DNA from: Variovorax sp. 770b2
GTDB lineage: Bacteria > Pseudomonadota > Gammaproteobacteria > Burkholderiales > Burkholderiaceae_C
Assembly: GCF_900115685.1 (NCBI RefSeq)
Contig: NZ_FOXJ01000001.1
Location: 1,397,796-1,461,795 of the forward strand
DNA: 64,000 bases
Direction: 5' to 3'
A program made the translations under genes and the position numbers. Below the pieces are notes generated by a model that was not told the DNA's origin, did not search any database, and saw nothing but the letters and a program-made list of their open reading frames with translations. Numbering within the stretch: position 1 is the first letter of the stretch; each line of letters begins with the position of its first letter. Of the stretch, positions 36,574 through 47,006 are shown one piece after another.

Positions 36574-37305
36574 TCAGCGCCAGGCCTGCGCGAACTCGGC
36601 GATCACGCGATCGATGTGGCCGCGCATCGCGGCGCGGGCGGCCGCCGGGTCGCGCTCGAGCAGCGCGTTGAACACGCGCTGGTGGTCGTCCTGGGAGGCG
36701 CGGCGCAACTCGGGCGTGTGGAAGTGCGCTTCCATCTGCGACCAGATGGGCGCCTTGGTGTGGTCCCACAGCGCGGTCACCATCTGCAGCAGCACGCTGT
36801 TGCCGGTCGATTCGGCAATGCGCAGGTGAAAGAGGCGGTCGGCCGCTTCGTTGGCTGCCTTGTCCTGCATGTGCTCGCGCATCGCGGCGAGCGCGGCGTA
36901 GATGCGGTCGATGTCGCTGTCCTTGCGGTTCTCGGCCGCGACGGAGGCGATTTCGGATTCGATCAGGCTGCGCGCGCGCAACAGCTCGAAAGGGCCGGGG
37001 CCCGGCGACAGCGTGTAGGCGGAGGCCGCGGGCACGGCGCCCGGCGACGGGGCGCAGATGTAGATGCCCGAGCCACCACGCACTTCGACAGCGCCCTGGA
37101 TCTCCAGAACGATGATCGCCTCGCGCACCAGCGTGCGGCTCACGCCGAAGCGATCGGCCAGCGCGCGCTCGGACGGCAGGCGGTCACCTACCTTGAATTC
37201 GCCCTCGGTGATGAGGCCGGCAATGCTGGCTGCTAGCTTCTGGTAGGTGCGGTCGGTGTCCGCATCGGCGGCCGGCGGGGTGGGGGATTCGATGAGCGTG
37301 GCCAT
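36574..37305 (-). CDS. GntR-family regulator, FadR subfamily (FCD domain)
   Basis: This 243-residue regulator has an N-terminal GntR winged helix (about 20-90: LPSERALADRFGVSRTLVRE, IVLEIQGAVEVRGGSGIYI split) and an all-helical FCD ligand domain with the metal-ligand type pattern (FHLRIAESTGNSVLLQM). UxuR and ExuR belong to this subfamily and respond to hexuronate intermediates. It is first in the leftward operon, with three TGGTNNACCA-like boxes over its promoter, which indicates autoregulation and control of the transporter and enzymes. Confidence 0.9.
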   Translation of the reverse strand: MATLIESPTPPAADADTDRTYQKLAASIAGLITEGEFKVGDRLPSERALADRFGVSRTLVREAIIVLEIQGAVEVRGGSGIYICAPSPGAVPAASAYTLSPGPGPFELLRARSLIESEIASVAAENRKDSDIDRIYAALAAMREHMQDKAANEAADRLFHLRIAESTGNSVLLQMVTALWDHTKAPIWSQMEAHFHTPELRRASQDDHQRVFNALLERDPAAARAAMRGHIDRVIAEFAQAWR

Positions 37306-37308
37306 GAT

Positions 37309-37359
37309 TGGTGAGCCAGTCTAAAAGTGGTTCACCAATTTTGCCTTCGTGGTTTACCA
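37309..37359. promoter_or_regulatory. three FadR/UxuR-type operator boxes
   Basis: TGGTTCACCA (37328-37337) and TGGTTTACCA (37350-37359) are perfect TGGTNNACCA palindromes. TGGTGAGCCA (37309-37318) is a one-mismatch copy. Starts are 19 and 22 bases apart, just before the GntR start. This sequence class is the known operator type of UxuR/ExuR-like FCD regulators. No further copy was found before the binding-protein gene. Confidence 0.75.
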
Positions 37360-37400
37360 CTAGGCTTTGAAGGCGCGTCGGGCAACGCGCGGCCCGCGCG

Positions 37401-37919
37401 CTACTCCAGCCGAAGCGGCCTGGAAAGCTCGAGCGTGCGGCGCCCGATCCGGTCGGTCACCTTGGCCTGCACGCTGTACGGCCCGGCTTCATCCGTTGCG
37501 CCGAAGCCGAAGTTCATGCTCGCCGAACCCAGCACCAGCGTGGCCCGGGGCGGCTCGGAAGTCCAGAGCGGCCCGCCCCCGGCAGGCACGCGCTTTCCGC
37601 TGGGCGTGACCACGAAGAACTCGACGACCACATCGCACTGGCCGATCGCGTTCGGCGCGCAGCCGCGCAGGATCAGCATCGCGCTGGAACTGATCTCGCG
37701 CTTCACGCTGTCGATGGTGCGCAATGCCGGCGCCCGGCTGGAGGTGTTCCAGGCCTTGCGAAGCTCGGCCTCGTCCGGGGTGATGACCAGCTGGACGAGA
37801 AACTCGCCATCGCTTCGCATGGACTCGGAATCCGGAATCGGCTTGCCGGCGCCATCGGTCCATCCCGCCGTCGATGCAAGCGGCATGAGAAGCGAGAGAA
37901 CAAGGAGGAGGCGGCGCAT
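37401..37919 (-). CDS. hypothetical secreted protein
   Basis: This 172-residue protein has a signal peptide (cleavage near STA-GWTDG). The mature part is predicted beta-rich with two Cys (RGCAPNAIGQCDV) that could form a disulphide. I do not recognise a family. It lies 21 bases downstream of the small receiver gene in the same direction and may be the last gene of that operon. Confidence 0.68.
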   Translation of the reverse strand: MRRLLLVLSLLMPLASTAGWTDGAGKPIPDSESMRSDGEFLVQLVITPDEAELRKAWNTSSRAPALRTIDSVKREISSSAMLILRGCAPNAIGQCDVVVEFFVVTPSGKRVPAGGGPLWTSEPPRATLVLGSASMNFGFGATDEAGPYSVQAKVTDRIGRRTLELSRPLRLE

Positions 37920-37940
37920 CGGCAGAGCCTCCGTTGGCGC

Positions 37941-38303
37941 CTAGCGCGCCGGCTGCGCGAGGATGCGATCGAGCTGCGCGATGTCGATCGGCTTTTGCAG
38001 GTGGTGGTCGAACAGGCCCTTGGCCGATTCGCCCGCCGCGTCCTGCGCCGAGAACCCCGAGATCGCGACCAGGAGCCGCGGCGTGCCTTCGGCGGTGCTC
38101 GCACGCAGCCGCCGCGCCACCTCGGTGCCCGGAAAGTCGGGCAGGGTGAGGTCGATCAGCGCGGCATCGAAGCTCTCGGCGGCTGCCGCGTCCATCGCCT
38201 GCTGCGCGGTGTAGGTGCAGCGGGCCGTGTGGTCCTGCAGCGTGAGCAGTTCCTGCAGGAGGTCGGCAGCGGCTTCGTTGTCGTCGACGATCAGCACGTT
38301 CAC
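37941..38303 (-). CDS. stand-alone response-regulator receiver
   Basis: This 120-residue single receiver domain (CheY-like) has acidic pocket VDDNEA, phosphoacceptor Asp in ALIDLTLPDF, conserved Ser/Thr near ISGFS and Lys in LQKPIDI. No output domain is present. The GTG start follows from the beginning of the conserved VNVLIVDDN. It is probably the phosphorelay partner of the kinases encoded just upstream. Confidence 0.88.
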   Translation of the reverse strand: MNVLIVDDNEAAADLLQELLTLQDHTARCTYTAQQAMDAAAAESFDAALIDLTLPDFPGTEVARRLRASTAEGTPRLLVAISGFSAQDAAGESAKGLFDHHLQKPIDIAQLDRILAQPAR

Positions 38304-38376
38304 GGCGGTTTGTCTTTCTCGTAAGGCGAAAGAAGCAGTATCAACGGATTGTGTCCTGGGCGCCGTAGGGGTGTTC

Positions 38377-39594
38377 CTACGCGGCCGGGCCCGGGGCCGC
38401 GGCATCGCTGTGCAGCGGCAGCTCGACAGTGAAGCGCGCGCCCTGGCCGGCTGCGCTTTCCACGCCGATCTGTCCGGCGTGCAGGTCCACGATCTTGCGC
38501 GTGATGTAGAGCCCGAGGCCCAGGCCCGCCGCATGCTGGCGGCTGTGCTCGGTGCGCTCGAACTGCTCGAAGATGCGCCCCTGGTCTTCGGGCGCAATGC
38601 CGATGCCGTTGTCCCGCACGCGCACGCGCGCCGTGCTGCCGGCCTGCTCAACCACCATCTCGACCGGCTTGCCGCCGCCGTAGCGCAGCGCGTTGGTCAG
38701 GAGGTTGGTGAGCACCTGTTCGATGCGGAACTCGTCCCACACGCCGCGCAGTTCGGCCGGCGCCTCGAGCGTGATCGCCGAGCCCGCGGCCTCGGCCTGC
38801 TGCCGCAGGTTCTCGACCACGGCGCGGGCGAGCACCGCCAGGTCGACCGGCTTGGTCTGGATCGACAGTGCATCGCGCCGCATGCGCGTCACGTCGAGCA
38901 TGTCGTCGATCAGCCGCACCATGTTGCGGATCTGCCGCTGGTCGCGCTCGATCATCGCGGGCAGCCGCTCGGGCGAGAAGTTGGCCAGGTTGCCCTTGGA
39001 GAGATGCAGTTGGCGCAGCTGCGCCTCCAGGTACAGCGTGTTGAGCGGCGTGCGCAGCTCGTGCGAGACCATCGACATGAAGTCGTCGCGCATGCGCACC
39101 GCGCGCTCCAGCTCGTGCTGGGTGTGCTGCAGCTGCTGCACCAGTTCCTCTTGCTTGCGGTGCGCGGCGGCGAGCAGTTCCATCTCGTGGCGCAGCGCCT
39201 TTCGGTGCTGGTACAGGTCGACGAACACGTTCACCTTGCTGACCACCGCGTGCGGATCGAGCGGCTTGTGCAGGAAGTCGACCGCGCCGCTCTCGTAGCC
39301 CTGGAAGGCGTAGTTCAGCTCGCGCCCCGCGGCGCTCACGAAGATGATCGGGATGTGCCGCGTGCGCTCGGTGCCGCGCATCATCTCGGCCAGCTCGAAG
39401 CCGTTCATGCCGGGCATCTGCACGTCGACGATGGCGAGCGCGAATTCATGCTCCAGCAGCAGCGAGAGCGCCGCCTCGGCGGAGCCCGCGCGGTACACGA
39501 CGCGGTCCGGCGCGCGGATCAGCGCCTCGAGTGCCAGCAGGTTTTCCGGCAGGTCATCGACGATCAGCAGCTTGCTTTGGACGTCAATGGGCAT
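38377..39594 (-). CDS. receiver-histidine kinase (REC-HisKA-HATPase)
   Basis: This 405-residue soluble protein has a receiver first (about 8-125: IVDDLPENLLALEAL, AIVDVQMPGMNGFE, LHKPLDP) and then a kinase core ([46 protein letters not shown]). A coiled coil joins the two. Receiver-first kinases relay signals from other kinases. The start overlaps cheB by 11 bases. It is the fourth gene of the leftward signalling operon. Confidence 0.9.
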   Translation of the reverse strand: MPIDVQSKLLIVDDLPENLLALEALIRAPDRVVYRAGSAEAALSLLLEHEFALAIVDVQMPGMNGFELAEMMRGTERTRHIPIIFVSAAGRELNYAFQGYESGAVDFLHKPLDPHAVVSKVNVFVDLYQHRKALRHEMELLAAAHRKQEELVQQLQHTQHELERAVRMRDDFMSMVSHELRTPLNTLYLEAQLRQLHLSKGNLANFSPERLPAMIERDQRQIRNMVRLIDDMLDVTRMRRDALSIQTKPVDLAVLARAVVENLRQQAEAAGSAITLEAPAELRGVWDEFRIEQVLTNLLTNALRYGGGKPVEMVVEQAGSTARVRVRDNGIGIAPEDQGRIFEQFERTEHSRQHAAGLGLGLYITRKIVDLHAGQIGVESAAGQGARFTVELPLHSDAAAPGPAA

Positions 39595-40207
39595 GGGCGG
39601 CCTCCAGTTGCAGGAGCAGGGCGCGAAGCTCGCGCAGCGGTAGCACGTGGTCGGGGGCGTGTCGCGCGATGGCGGCGTTGGGCATGATGGGAATCAGGGC
39701 TTCTTTGGGGTCCTGCACGGCGGTGAGCCCGCCGGCCAGGTGGATGCGGTACAGGCCTTCGGCGCCGTCGTCGTTGGCGCCGGTCAGCAGAAATCCGGCC
39801 AGCGCGGGGCCGTAGGCGTCGGCGGCCGAGGCCATCAACACGTCGATGGAGGGCCGCGAGAACAGCACCGGCGCCTCGCAGCTGAGCGAGAAGCAGCGCT
39901 CGCGCTCGATCGACAGGTGATAGCCGGGCGGCGCGAAGTACAGGCTGCCGGCGGCCAGCGGCATCTTGTCGGCCGCCTCGCGCACGGTGATCGGCAGGCG
40001 CAGCGCGAAGATCTCGGCCAGGTGGCTGTCGTGGTTCTCGGGCAGGTGCAGCACCACCGCCATCGGGATGCGCCAGCTCGCGGGCAGGTCCGCCAGCAAC
40101 GACAGCAGCGCATCGATGCCGCCGGCCGAGGCGCCGAGCACGATGGCGTCCACGCGCTTGCGGGTGTAGGGGCGGGCAGGGGACAGGGGCTTGAGCGGCT
40201 CGGTCAT
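39584..40207 (-). CDS. cheB: CheB-type methylesterase domain protein without receiver
   Basis: This 207-residue protein is only the CheB catalytic domain, which removes methyl groups from glutamate side chains. The triad is visible: Ser27 in GASAGG, His54 in HLPENH, and Asp in TGANDDGAEG. It lacks the N-terminal receiver that gates classical CheB. It is coupled to cheR by ATGA. With no chemoreceptor nearby, its methylated target is unknown. Confidence 0.9.
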   Translation of the reverse strand: MTEPLKPLSPARPYTRKRVDAIVLGASAGGIDALLSLLADLPASWRIPMAVVLHLPENHDSHLAEIFALRLPITVREAADKMPLAAGSLYFAPPGYHLSIERERCFSLSCEAPVLFSRPSIDVLMASAADAYGPALAGFLLTGANDDGAEGLYRIHLAGGLTAVQDPKEALIPIMPNAAIARHAPDHVLPLRELRALLLQLEAAHAH

Positions 40208-41052
40208 GTCGCCTTGCGGTAGATGCGCTCGGCGCGGGCATGGGGCGCAAAGCGGTCCGCGTACGCGGAGAAATCGATGCTCTCCTTCGACCCGAGGCCC
40301 AGAAAGCCGCGGTGCGACAGCGACTCGTGAAAGAGCCCGAGCGCGCGGTCCTGCAGCAGCCGGTTGAAGTAGATGAGCACGTTGCGGCAGGACACCAGCT
40401 GCGTCTCGGCGAACACGGCGTCGGTGGCCAGGCTGTGGTCCGCGAAGATCACGTCGGCGCACAGCGTGGGGTCGAAGCGCGCCGCGTCATACGCGGCGGT
40501 GTAGTAGTCCGAGAAGGCACTCCGGCCGCCCGCGCGCTGGTAGTTGGTGGTGTAGCCGCGAATCGCCTCCAGCGGAAAGATGCCCAGGCGCGCCTTCTCC
40601 AGCGAGGCCGGGTTGATGTCGGTCGCGTAGATCTGCGTGCGCTCCAGGAGCCCTTCTTCGCGCAACAGGATCGCGAGCGAGAACACCTCTTCTCCCGTGC
40701 TGCAGCCCGCCACCCACACCTTGACCGAAGGGTAGGTGTGCAGGATCGGCACCACGTGCTCGCGCAGCGCGAGGAAGTACGACGGGTCGCGGAACATCTC
40801 GCTCACCGGGATCGTCAAGAACTGCAGCAGCCGCCCGAAGAGCCCCGCATCGCGCAGCACCTTTTCCTGCAGCGCCGAGATGCTGGGCAGCCCGAGCTGG
40901 TCCAGCGCATAGAGCACGCGGCGCTTCTGCGAGGCCGTCGTGTAGTTGCGAAAGTCGTAGCTGTACTTCAGGTAGATGGCCTCCATCAGCAGGCGCAGCT
41001 CGATCTCGGTGTCGCTCAGGGGTTGCAGGGGCGAGGGCGGCTTTTCGGTCAC
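40204..41052 (-). CDS. cheR: CheR-type protein-glutamate methyltransferase
   Basis: This 282-residue CheR has an N-terminal helical domain and an SAM-binding domain ([60 protein letters not shown]). It methylates glutamates on a signalling protein, classically a chemoreceptor. The GTG overlaps the kinase stop as GTGA. Its neighbours suggest that the hybrid kinase or a distant receptor is the substrate. Confidence 0.9.
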   Translation of the reverse strand: MTEKPPSPLQPLSDTEIELRLLMEAIYLKYSYDFRNYTTASQKRRVLYALDQLGLPSISALQEKVLRDAGLFGRLLQFLTIPVSEMFRDPSYFLALREHVVPILHTYPSVKVWVAGCSTGEEVFSLAILLREEGLLERTQIYATDINPASLEKARLGIFPLEAIRGYTTNYQRAGGRSAFSDYYTAAYDAARFDPTLCADVIFADHSLATDAVFAETQLVSCRNVLIYFNRLLQDRALGLFHESLSHRGFLGLGSKESIDFSAYADRFAPHARAERIYRKAT

Positions 41053-44000
41053 AGGCGCTCCATCTTGGGCATCCACACGCGCAGCAGCGAGAACAGCCGC
41101 TCCAGGTCGACCGGCTTGGCCAGGTAGTCGTTGGCGCCGGCGGCCAGGCACTGGTCGCGGTCGTCCTTCATGGCCTTGGCGGTGATGGCGATCACCGGCA
41201 TCTTCTCGAAGCGCGGGTCGGCGCGCAGGCGCCGCGTGGCTTCCAGGCCGTCCATCTCCGGCATCATCACGTCCATCAGCACCAGGTCGATGTCGTGCAC
41301 CTGGTCGAGTTTCTCCAGCGCCTCGCGGCCGTTGCGGCCGATCTCGACCGCCGCGCCGCGCTGCTCCAGCGCACTCGTCAGGGCGAAGATGTTGCGCACG
41401 TCGTCGTCCACCAGGAGGATGGTGCGGCCCTCGAAGATGCGGTCGCGTCCGCGCGCGGTCTTCAGCATGCCCTGGCGCTCGGTGGAGAGCGAGGCCTCCA
41501 CCTTGTGCAGGAACAGCGTCACCTCGTCCAGCAGCCGCTCGGGCGAACGGGCGCCCTTGATGATGATCGAGCGCGAGTAGCGCTGCAGCTCGGTTTCCTC
41601 GTCGCGCGTGAGGTTGCGCCCGGTGTAGACGATGACCGGCGGGAACGACACGATCTCTTCGGCCGCCATCGCCTTGAGCAGTTCGCTGCCCTGCATGTCC
41701 GGCAGTCTGAGGTCGGTGATCATGCAGTCGAAGACGCGGGTGCGCAGCAGTTCCAGCGCCTCCTCGCCGGAGCCGACGGCGACGATCTCGATGTCGTCGT
41801 CGCCGATCAGCTTGATCACGGCTTCGCGCTGCAGCGCGTCGTCTTCCACCAGCAGCACGACCTTGACCTTCTGGGTGAGCTTGTCCTCGAGCCGGCCGAA
41901 CACCTTCATCAGTTCGTCGCGCGTGGCCGGCTTCAGCGCAAAGCCGATGGCGCCCATGTGCAGCGCGGCGGCCTGCGCGTTGTCGGCGGCCGAGACCACG
42001 TGGATGGGGATGTGGCGCGTGTGCGGCGAGTCCTTCAGCTTCTGCAGCACGTCCAGGCCGGTGCTGTCGGGCAGGCGCATGTCCAGCAGGATCGCATCGG
42101 GCACGAACTGCGTGGCCAGCTCGAAGCCGTCGGCCGCGCCGTGCGCCACCAGGCACCGGTAGCCCAGTTCGTGCGCCAGGTCGTAGAGGATGTGCGCGAA
42201 CTGCGGCTCGTCCTCGATCACCAGCACGCGGCGCACCTGGTCGCGCGGGATCGCGCGGTCGTCGTCGAACTGCGGCGCCGGCACCACGGCCTTCGGCGCG
42301 GGGGCCAGCGGCACGGCGGCGGCGGGGCTCCGGCTGCCCGGCACATAGGTCGGCACGCTGCGGGGGGCCGTGGCCTGCTGCGCAGAGGCCTGGGGCGCCA
42401 GCGCCGGCAGATACAGGGTGAAGGTGCTGCCCTTGCCGGGCTCGCTCCGCACGGTGAGCGTGCCGCCCAGGAGGTGCGTGAGGTCGCGCGAGATCGACAG
42501 GCCCAGCCCCGTGCCCCCATAGCGCCGGCTGGTGGTGCCGTCGGCCTGGCGGAAGGCCTCGAAGATCAGCTCGTGCTGTTGCGGGTCGATGCCGATGCCC
42601 GAATCGGACACCGCAAAGGCCGCGCCGCCATCGGCCGTGGCGGACACCGCCAGCGCCACCTCGCCCTTGTCGGTGAACTTCAGCGCGTTCGAGAGCAGGT
42701 TCTTCAGGATCTGCTCGACCCGCTGCCGGTCGGTGACCAGCGAGGCCGGCGCACCGGGCTGCACGTCGAGCCGGAAGCCGAGGCTCTTTTGCATCGCGAG
42801 CGGGCTGAAGGTGCTCTCCAGGCTCTGGGCGAGCCGTGCGAGCGACACGTCCTCGGGCACCACCTCGAGCTTGCCCGCCTCGACCTTGGCGATGTCCAGG
42901 ATGTCGTTGATCAGCACCAGGAGGTCGTTGCCCGACGAATAGATCGACTCGGCGAACTTCACCTGCTCCAGCGTGAGGTTGCCCTGCGGGTTGTCGCCCA
43001 GCAGCTTGGCCAGGATCAGCGCGCTGTTGAGCGGCGTGCGCAGTTCGTGCGACATGTTCGCGAGGAACTCCGACTTGTAGCGGCTCGCGCGCTGCAGTTC
43101 GTCGGCGCGGTCTTCCAGGTCGCGCTGCACGCGGCGCAGGGCCGTATTGCGCTGGTCCAGCGCCTCGGTGCGCTCGGAAAGCTGGCTGTTGGTCTGCTCC
43201 AGCTCGGCCTGCTGGTTCTCCAGCATGGCCTGCGAGGCGCGCAGCGCGCGCGACTGCTCTTCGAGCTCTTCGTTGGCGGTGCGCAGTTCTTCCTGCTGCA
43301 CCTGCAGTTCCTCGTTGAGCTGCTGGGTCTCGGCCAGCACGTCCTGCAGTTGCTCCCGGTAGCGCGCGGCGGCGAGCGAGGTGCCGATGTCGTCGCACAC
43401 CACCTCCAGCAGCTGGCTCGCGCGCTCGTCGGGCGCGCCGGGCAGGCCGAGCTCGACCACGCCGTTGACCGCGCCGTCGCTCATCACCGGCATCAGCAGC
43501 ACGGTAGTGGGTGCCATGGCGCCGAGGCCCGAGTTGACCTTCAGGTAGCTGGCATCGATCGGGTCGATCAGCATGCGGCGCCGCTCGGCCGCAGCCTGGC
43601 CCACCAGGCTCTCGGTGGGCGAGAAGACCTGCGGCGAGGCCTCCGCATCGGCCGAGAACCCGTAGCTCGCGGCCCGGCGGAGCGGCCCGTGGCGCTCCCG
43701 CACATACATCGCGCCGACGCTGCTGCCCAGGTGCCGTGAGAAGAAGGCCAGGATCTTGCGGCCCATGTCGGGCGCGCTCAGCTCGCCGACCAGTTCGCCC
43801 ACCAGCTCGGTCTGCGCGCCGCGCAGCCAGGCCTCTTCGGACAACCGCTGCGAATGCGCCGCCTGCTCCTTGAGCACGACGTCGTAGCTGTCCGACAGCC
43901 GCACCAGCTGGCGGCGGCCGAAGTAGGCGATGAGCCCGGTCAGCGTCAGCGTGAAGAAAAGGAACAGGCCCACCGTCCACCAGCTGGTGCGGTTGGCGTC

Positions 44001-44534
44001 GTTGTTGCGCTGGAAGCGCAGGGCCTGCTCGGTGTCCATGAACGCGGTGTATTCGGCGCGCATGTCGTCGGTCAGCCGCTTGCCGCGGCCCAGGCGCACG
44101 ATGGCCTGGATGTCGCCGCCGGCGCGGCGGGCGGCAATCATGTCGCGGGCGAAGTCGTTCCAGGCTTCCTGCAGGCCGGCGATGCGGTCGATGCGTTCCA
44201 CCTGCTGCGGGTTGTCCGACACCAGTTTGCGCAGCGCATCGGTGTCGGGTTTCAGGCGTGGCAGGGCGCTCTGGTAGGGCTCCAGGAAGCTTTCTTCGCC
44301 GGTGAGCAGGAAGCCGCGCAGGCCGGTCTCCATGTCGATGCTGCGGCGCTGCAGCTCGCTGGCCGAGCGGGTGACCCGGTCGGTGTGCTCCACCCAGCTG
44401 ATGGTCGAGAGCAGGAACAGGATGAGCCCGACGAACACCACGGCGCCGAACAGTCCCCCCAGCAGCGGGAGCTTGAGGTTGCGACTGAGCAGACGGTCGA
44501 AGTCGTGGGGATCGATGGCGGAGGGAGTTTTCAT
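41049..44534 (-). CDS. CHASE3-GAF hybrid histidine kinase with three receiver domains
   Basis: This 1161-residue sensor has TM1 about 29-50, a CHASE3-like periplasmic domain to about 180, TM2 about 188-210, GAF about 235-400 and a long coiled coil to about 485. HisKA follows ([14 protein letters not shown], His near 494), then HATPase ([32 protein letters not shown]) and receivers near 765-880 (LLDMRLPDS), 890-1005 ([12 protein letters not shown]) and 1040-1155 ([11 protein letters not shown]). Start at MKTPSAID. It heads the five-gene operon. The tandem receivers imply a branched phosphorelay. Confidence 0.92.
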   Translation of the reverse strand: MKTPSAIDPHDFDRLLSRNLKLPLLGGLFGAVVFVGLILFLLSTISWVEHTDRVTRSASELQRRSIDMETGLRGFLLTGEESFLEPYQSALPRLKPDTDALRKLVSDNPQQVERIDRIAGLQEAWNDFARDMIAARRAGGDIQAIVRLGRGKRLTDDMRAEYTAFMDTEQALRFQRNNDANRTSWWTVGLFLFFTLTLTGLIAYFGRRQLVRLSDSYDVVLKEQAAHSQRLSEEAWLRGAQTELVGELVGELSAPDMGRKILAFFSRHLGSSVGAMYVRERHGPLRRAASYGFSADAEASPQVFSPTESLVGQAAAERRRMLIDPIDASYLKVNSGLGAMAPTTVLLMPVMSDGAVNGVVELGLPGAPDERASQLLEVVCDDIGTSLAAARYREQLQDVLAETQQLNEELQVQQEELRTANEELEEQSRALRASQAMLENQQAELEQTNSQLSERTEALDQRNTALRRVQRDLEDRADELQRASRYKSEFLANMSHELRTPLNSALILAKLLGDNPQGNLTLEQVKFAESIYSSGNDLLVLINDILDIAKVEAGKLEVVPEDVSLARLAQSLESTFSPLAMQKSLGFRLDVQPGAPASLVTDRQRVEQILKNLLSNALKFTDKGEVALAVSATADGGAAFAVSDSGIGIDPQQHELIFEAFRQADGTTSRRYGGTGLGLSISRDLTHLLGGTLTVRSEPGKGSTFTLYLPALAPQASAQQATAPRSVPTYVPGSRSPAAAVPLAPAPKAVVPAPQFDDDRAIPRDQVRRVLVIEDEPQFAHILYDLAHELGYRCLVAHGAADGFELATQFVPDAILLDMRLPDSTGLDVLQKLKDSPHTRHIPIHVVSAADNAQAAALHMGAIGFALKPATRDELMKVFGRLEDKLTQKVKVVLLVEDDALQREAVIKLIGDDDIEIVAVGSGEEALELLRTRVFDCMITDLRLPDMQGSELLKAMAAEEIVSFPPVIVYTGRNLTRDEETELQRYSRSIIIKGARSPERLLDEVTLFLHKVEASLSTERQGMLKTARGRDRIFEGRTILLVDDDVRNIFALTSALEQRGAAVEIGRNGREALEKLDQVHDIDLVLMDVMMPEMDGLEATRRLRADPRFEKMPVIAITAKAMKDDRDQCLAAGANDYLAKPVDLERLFSLLRVWMPKMERL

Positions 44535-44647
44535 CGGCACATTTGTAAGCAAAACTTGTCAAGTTTTGCCGAAAAGGGAGGGTCGTCCTGTCGGAGAAGA
44601 CCCCGAGACCGTCGATTGAACCTCAACGGCAACACCTTGTCGCTCGC

Positions 44648-44667
44648 TATACTGTAGTTTCATACAG
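44648..44667 (+). promoter_or_regulatory. LexA-type SOS box overlapping a -10 element
   Basis: CTGT-N8-ACAG at 44652-44667 is a perfect match to the proteobacterial LexA consensus core, and it overlaps TATACT (44648-44653), a good -10. A repressor bound here would block transcription of the nuclease-helicase gene starting at 44667/44679. The divergent kinase gene begins at 44534 and could also be affected. Confidence 0.75.
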
Positions 44668-47006
44668 TGATCCGAGAGATGGCCCCGGCTTCCTCCACTC
44701 CGCCCGAACGGGCCCCCGCTGCTTACGTTGTTTCCGTCAAGGCGCTTTGCGCCTTCGGCGCGAAGGCGGGCGACCTGGACCTGCGCTTCGTGCCCGCGCC
44801 CAGCGCGCTCGAAGGCATGGCCGGCCATGCGCTCGTGCAGGGGCGGCGCGGCGGCAGCTACCAGAGCGAGGTGTCGCTCGAATCCCGGCACGGCGCGCTG
44901 CGCGTTCGCGGCCGCGCCGATGGCTACGAGCCCGGCGAACCCCGCGTGGAAGAAATCAAGACCTTCCGCGGCGACTTCGACGCCATCCGCGGCAACCACC
45001 GCGCGCTGCACTGGGCGCAGGCCCGCACCTACGGCTGGATGCTGTGCGAGCAGCATGGGCATGCGCAGATGACGGTCGCGCTCGTCTACCTGGACCTGGC
45101 CACCGGCGAGGAAACCGTGCTCGAAGAACGCCACACGTGGGACGCGCTGCGCGAGCACTTCGAGTCGCTGTGCGATCGCTACGCCGCGTGGGCGCAACAG
45201 GAAGCCGACCACCACGGCGCGCTCGACCGGACGCTGGCGCAGCTCGCGTTCCCGCACCAGGCCTTTCGCACCGGCCAGCGCGAACTGGCCGAAGCCGTCT
45301 ACCGCGCCGCCGCCGGCGGGCGCTGCCTCATGGCGCAGGCGCCCACGGGCATCGGCAAGACGCTGGCCACCATCTTTCCGCTCTTCAAGGCCCGCGCGGC
45401 GGGGAAGCTGGACAAGGTCTTCTTCCTCACCGCCAAGACCTCCGGCCGCCCGGTGGCGCTCGATGCGCTGCGGGTGCTGGGCAAAGGCTGCGCAGCGGAC
45501 GGCGCGCAGCCGCGCGTGCTCGAACTCGCGGCGCGCGAGAAGGTCTGCGAGTACCCCGACCGCGCCTGCAACGGCGACTCGTGCCCGCTCGCCAAGGGCT
45601 TCTACGACCGCCTGCCCGCCGCCCGCGCAGAAGCCGCAGAGGTCCGTTGGCTCGACCGGCAGGCGCTGCGGCAGGTCGCGCTGCGGCACACGGTGTGCCC
45701 CTATTTCCTCGCGCAGGAAATGGCCCACTGGAGCGACGTGATCGTGGGCGACTACAACTACTACTTCGACGGCAGCGCCTTCCTCTTCGCCACCATGAAG
45801 GACGCCGGCTGGCGCGTCGCCGTGCTCGTGGACGAAGCGCACAACCTGCTGGAGCGCGCGCGCGGCATGTACACCGCGCAGCTGGAGGGCGGGGCGCTCG
45901 AAGAGGCGCACCGCATCGCGCCCGCACCGGTGCGCGGCCCGCTCGCGCGGCTCTTCCGCGAGTGGGACACCGTGCAGCAATCGCAGACCGACAACTACGA
46001 AACCGCCGACGAGATTCCCGAGCGCTTCGTGCGCGCACTGCAGGCCGCCAACACGGCCATGGCCGAGTACTTCGCCGCCAAGCCCGAGGCGGCGCAGGGT
46101 CCGCTGCAACGCTTCTTCTTCGATGCGCTGCACTTCGCCCGGCTCGCCGAGGTGTTCGACGACCACTCGGTGTTCGAGCGCACGCTCGGCCTCGCGCAGC
46201 AAGACCGCACCCTGGCCATCCGCAACCTCGTGCCCGCGCCGTTCCTGGAAGGCCGCTTCGCGGATGCGGTGTCGGTCACCTGCTTCTCGGGCACGCTCTC
46301 GCCGTTCGCTTTCTACCGTGATGCACTCGGCCTGCCGCCGGACACCGCGCTGCTCGACGTGGCCTCGCCCTTCAGCAGCCAGCAGTTGCGCGTGGAAGTG
46401 GCGATGGATGTCTCCACACGCTTTCGCGATCGCGCCGGATCGCTCGGCAACGTGGCGGGCATCATCGGCGCCCAGTTCGAGCGCATGCCCGGCAACTACC
46501 TGGCCTTCTTCAGCAGCTTCGAGTACCTGGAGAACGCGCGCGCCGCCTTCTCGGCGCGGCACCCCGGCGTGCCCGTGTGGACGCAGACGCGCGGCATGCT
46601 CGAAGCCGACCGCCACGGCTTCATCGCGCGCTTCGAGGAGGGCGGCCGGGGCATCGGCTTCGCCGTGCTCGGCGGCGCGTTCGGCGAGGGCATCGACCTG
46701 CCGGGCAGCCGCCTGGTCGGCGCCTTCGTCGCGAGCCTGGGACTGCCGCAGTACAACGCGCTCAACGAGATCACGCGCGAGCGCATGCAGTCGCGCTTCG
46801 GCAAGGGCTACGAGTACACCTATCTCTATCCCGGCCTGCAGAAGGTGGTGCAGGCGGCCGGGCGCGTGATCCGCACCGAGGAAGACCGCGGCGTGCTGCA
46901 TCTGCTGGACGATCGTTTTGCACGAACGGAGATCCGCGAGCTGCTGCCGCGCTGGTGGCATGTGCAGGTGGGGCAAGAGAAGAGGGCCGACGATGCGCGC
47001 CGCTAG
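44667..47006 (+). CDS. PD-(D/E)XK nuclease - XPD/DinG-type helicase fusion
   Basis: This 779-residue protein has an N-terminal PD-(D/E)XK nuclease module (about 15-180: GRADGY near 81 and EIK near 95-97) and then an SF2 helicase of the XPD/DinG class. Walker A APTGIGKTLA lies near 224. Four Cys are consistent with an iron-sulfur cluster (CEYPDRACNGDSCPL, VCPYF). The DEAH box is in VLVDEAHNLLERA near 387. C-terminal motifs are GAFGEGIDLPG and QAAGRVIRTEED. It probably unwinds and trims damaged DNA. GTG 44667 overlaps the LexA box; ATG at 44679 is an alternative. alkB overlaps its 3' end. Confidence 0.9.
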   Translation: MIREMAPASSTPPERAPAAYVVSVKALCAFGAKAGDLDLRFVPAPSALEGMAGHALVQGRRGGSYQSEVSLESRHGALRVRGRADGYEPGEPRVEEIKTFRGDFDAIRGNHRALHWAQARTYGWMLCEQHGHAQMTVALVYLDLATGEETVLEERHTWDALREHFESLCDRYAAWAQQEADHHGALDRTLAQLAFPHQAFRTGQRELAEAVYRAAAGGRCLMAQAPTGIGKTLATIFPLFKARAAGKLDKVFFLTAKTSGRPVALDALRVLGKGCAADGAQPRVLELAAREKVCEYPDRACNGDSCPLAKGFYDRLPAARAEAAEVRWLDRQALRQVALRHTVCPYFLAQEMAHWSDVIVGDYNYYFDGSAFLFATMKDAGWRVAVLVDEAHNLLERARGMYTAQLEGGALEEAHRIAPAPVRGPLARLFREWDTVQQSQTDNYETADEIPERFVRALQAANTAMAEYFAAKPEAAQGPLQRFFFDALHFARLAEVFDDHSVFERTLGLAQQDRTLAIRNLVPAPFLEGRFADAVSVTCFSGTLSPFAFYRDALGLPPDTALLDVASPFSSQQLRVEVAMDVSTRFRDRAGSLGNVAGIIGAQFERMPGNYLAFFSSFEYLENARAAFSARHPGVPVWTQTRGMLEADRHGFIARFEEGGRGIGFAVLGGAFGEGIDLPGSRLVGAFVASLGLPQYNALNEITRERMQSRFGKGYEYTYLYPGLQKVVQAAGRVIRTEEDRGVLHLLDDRFARTEIRELLPRWWHVQVGQEKRADDARR

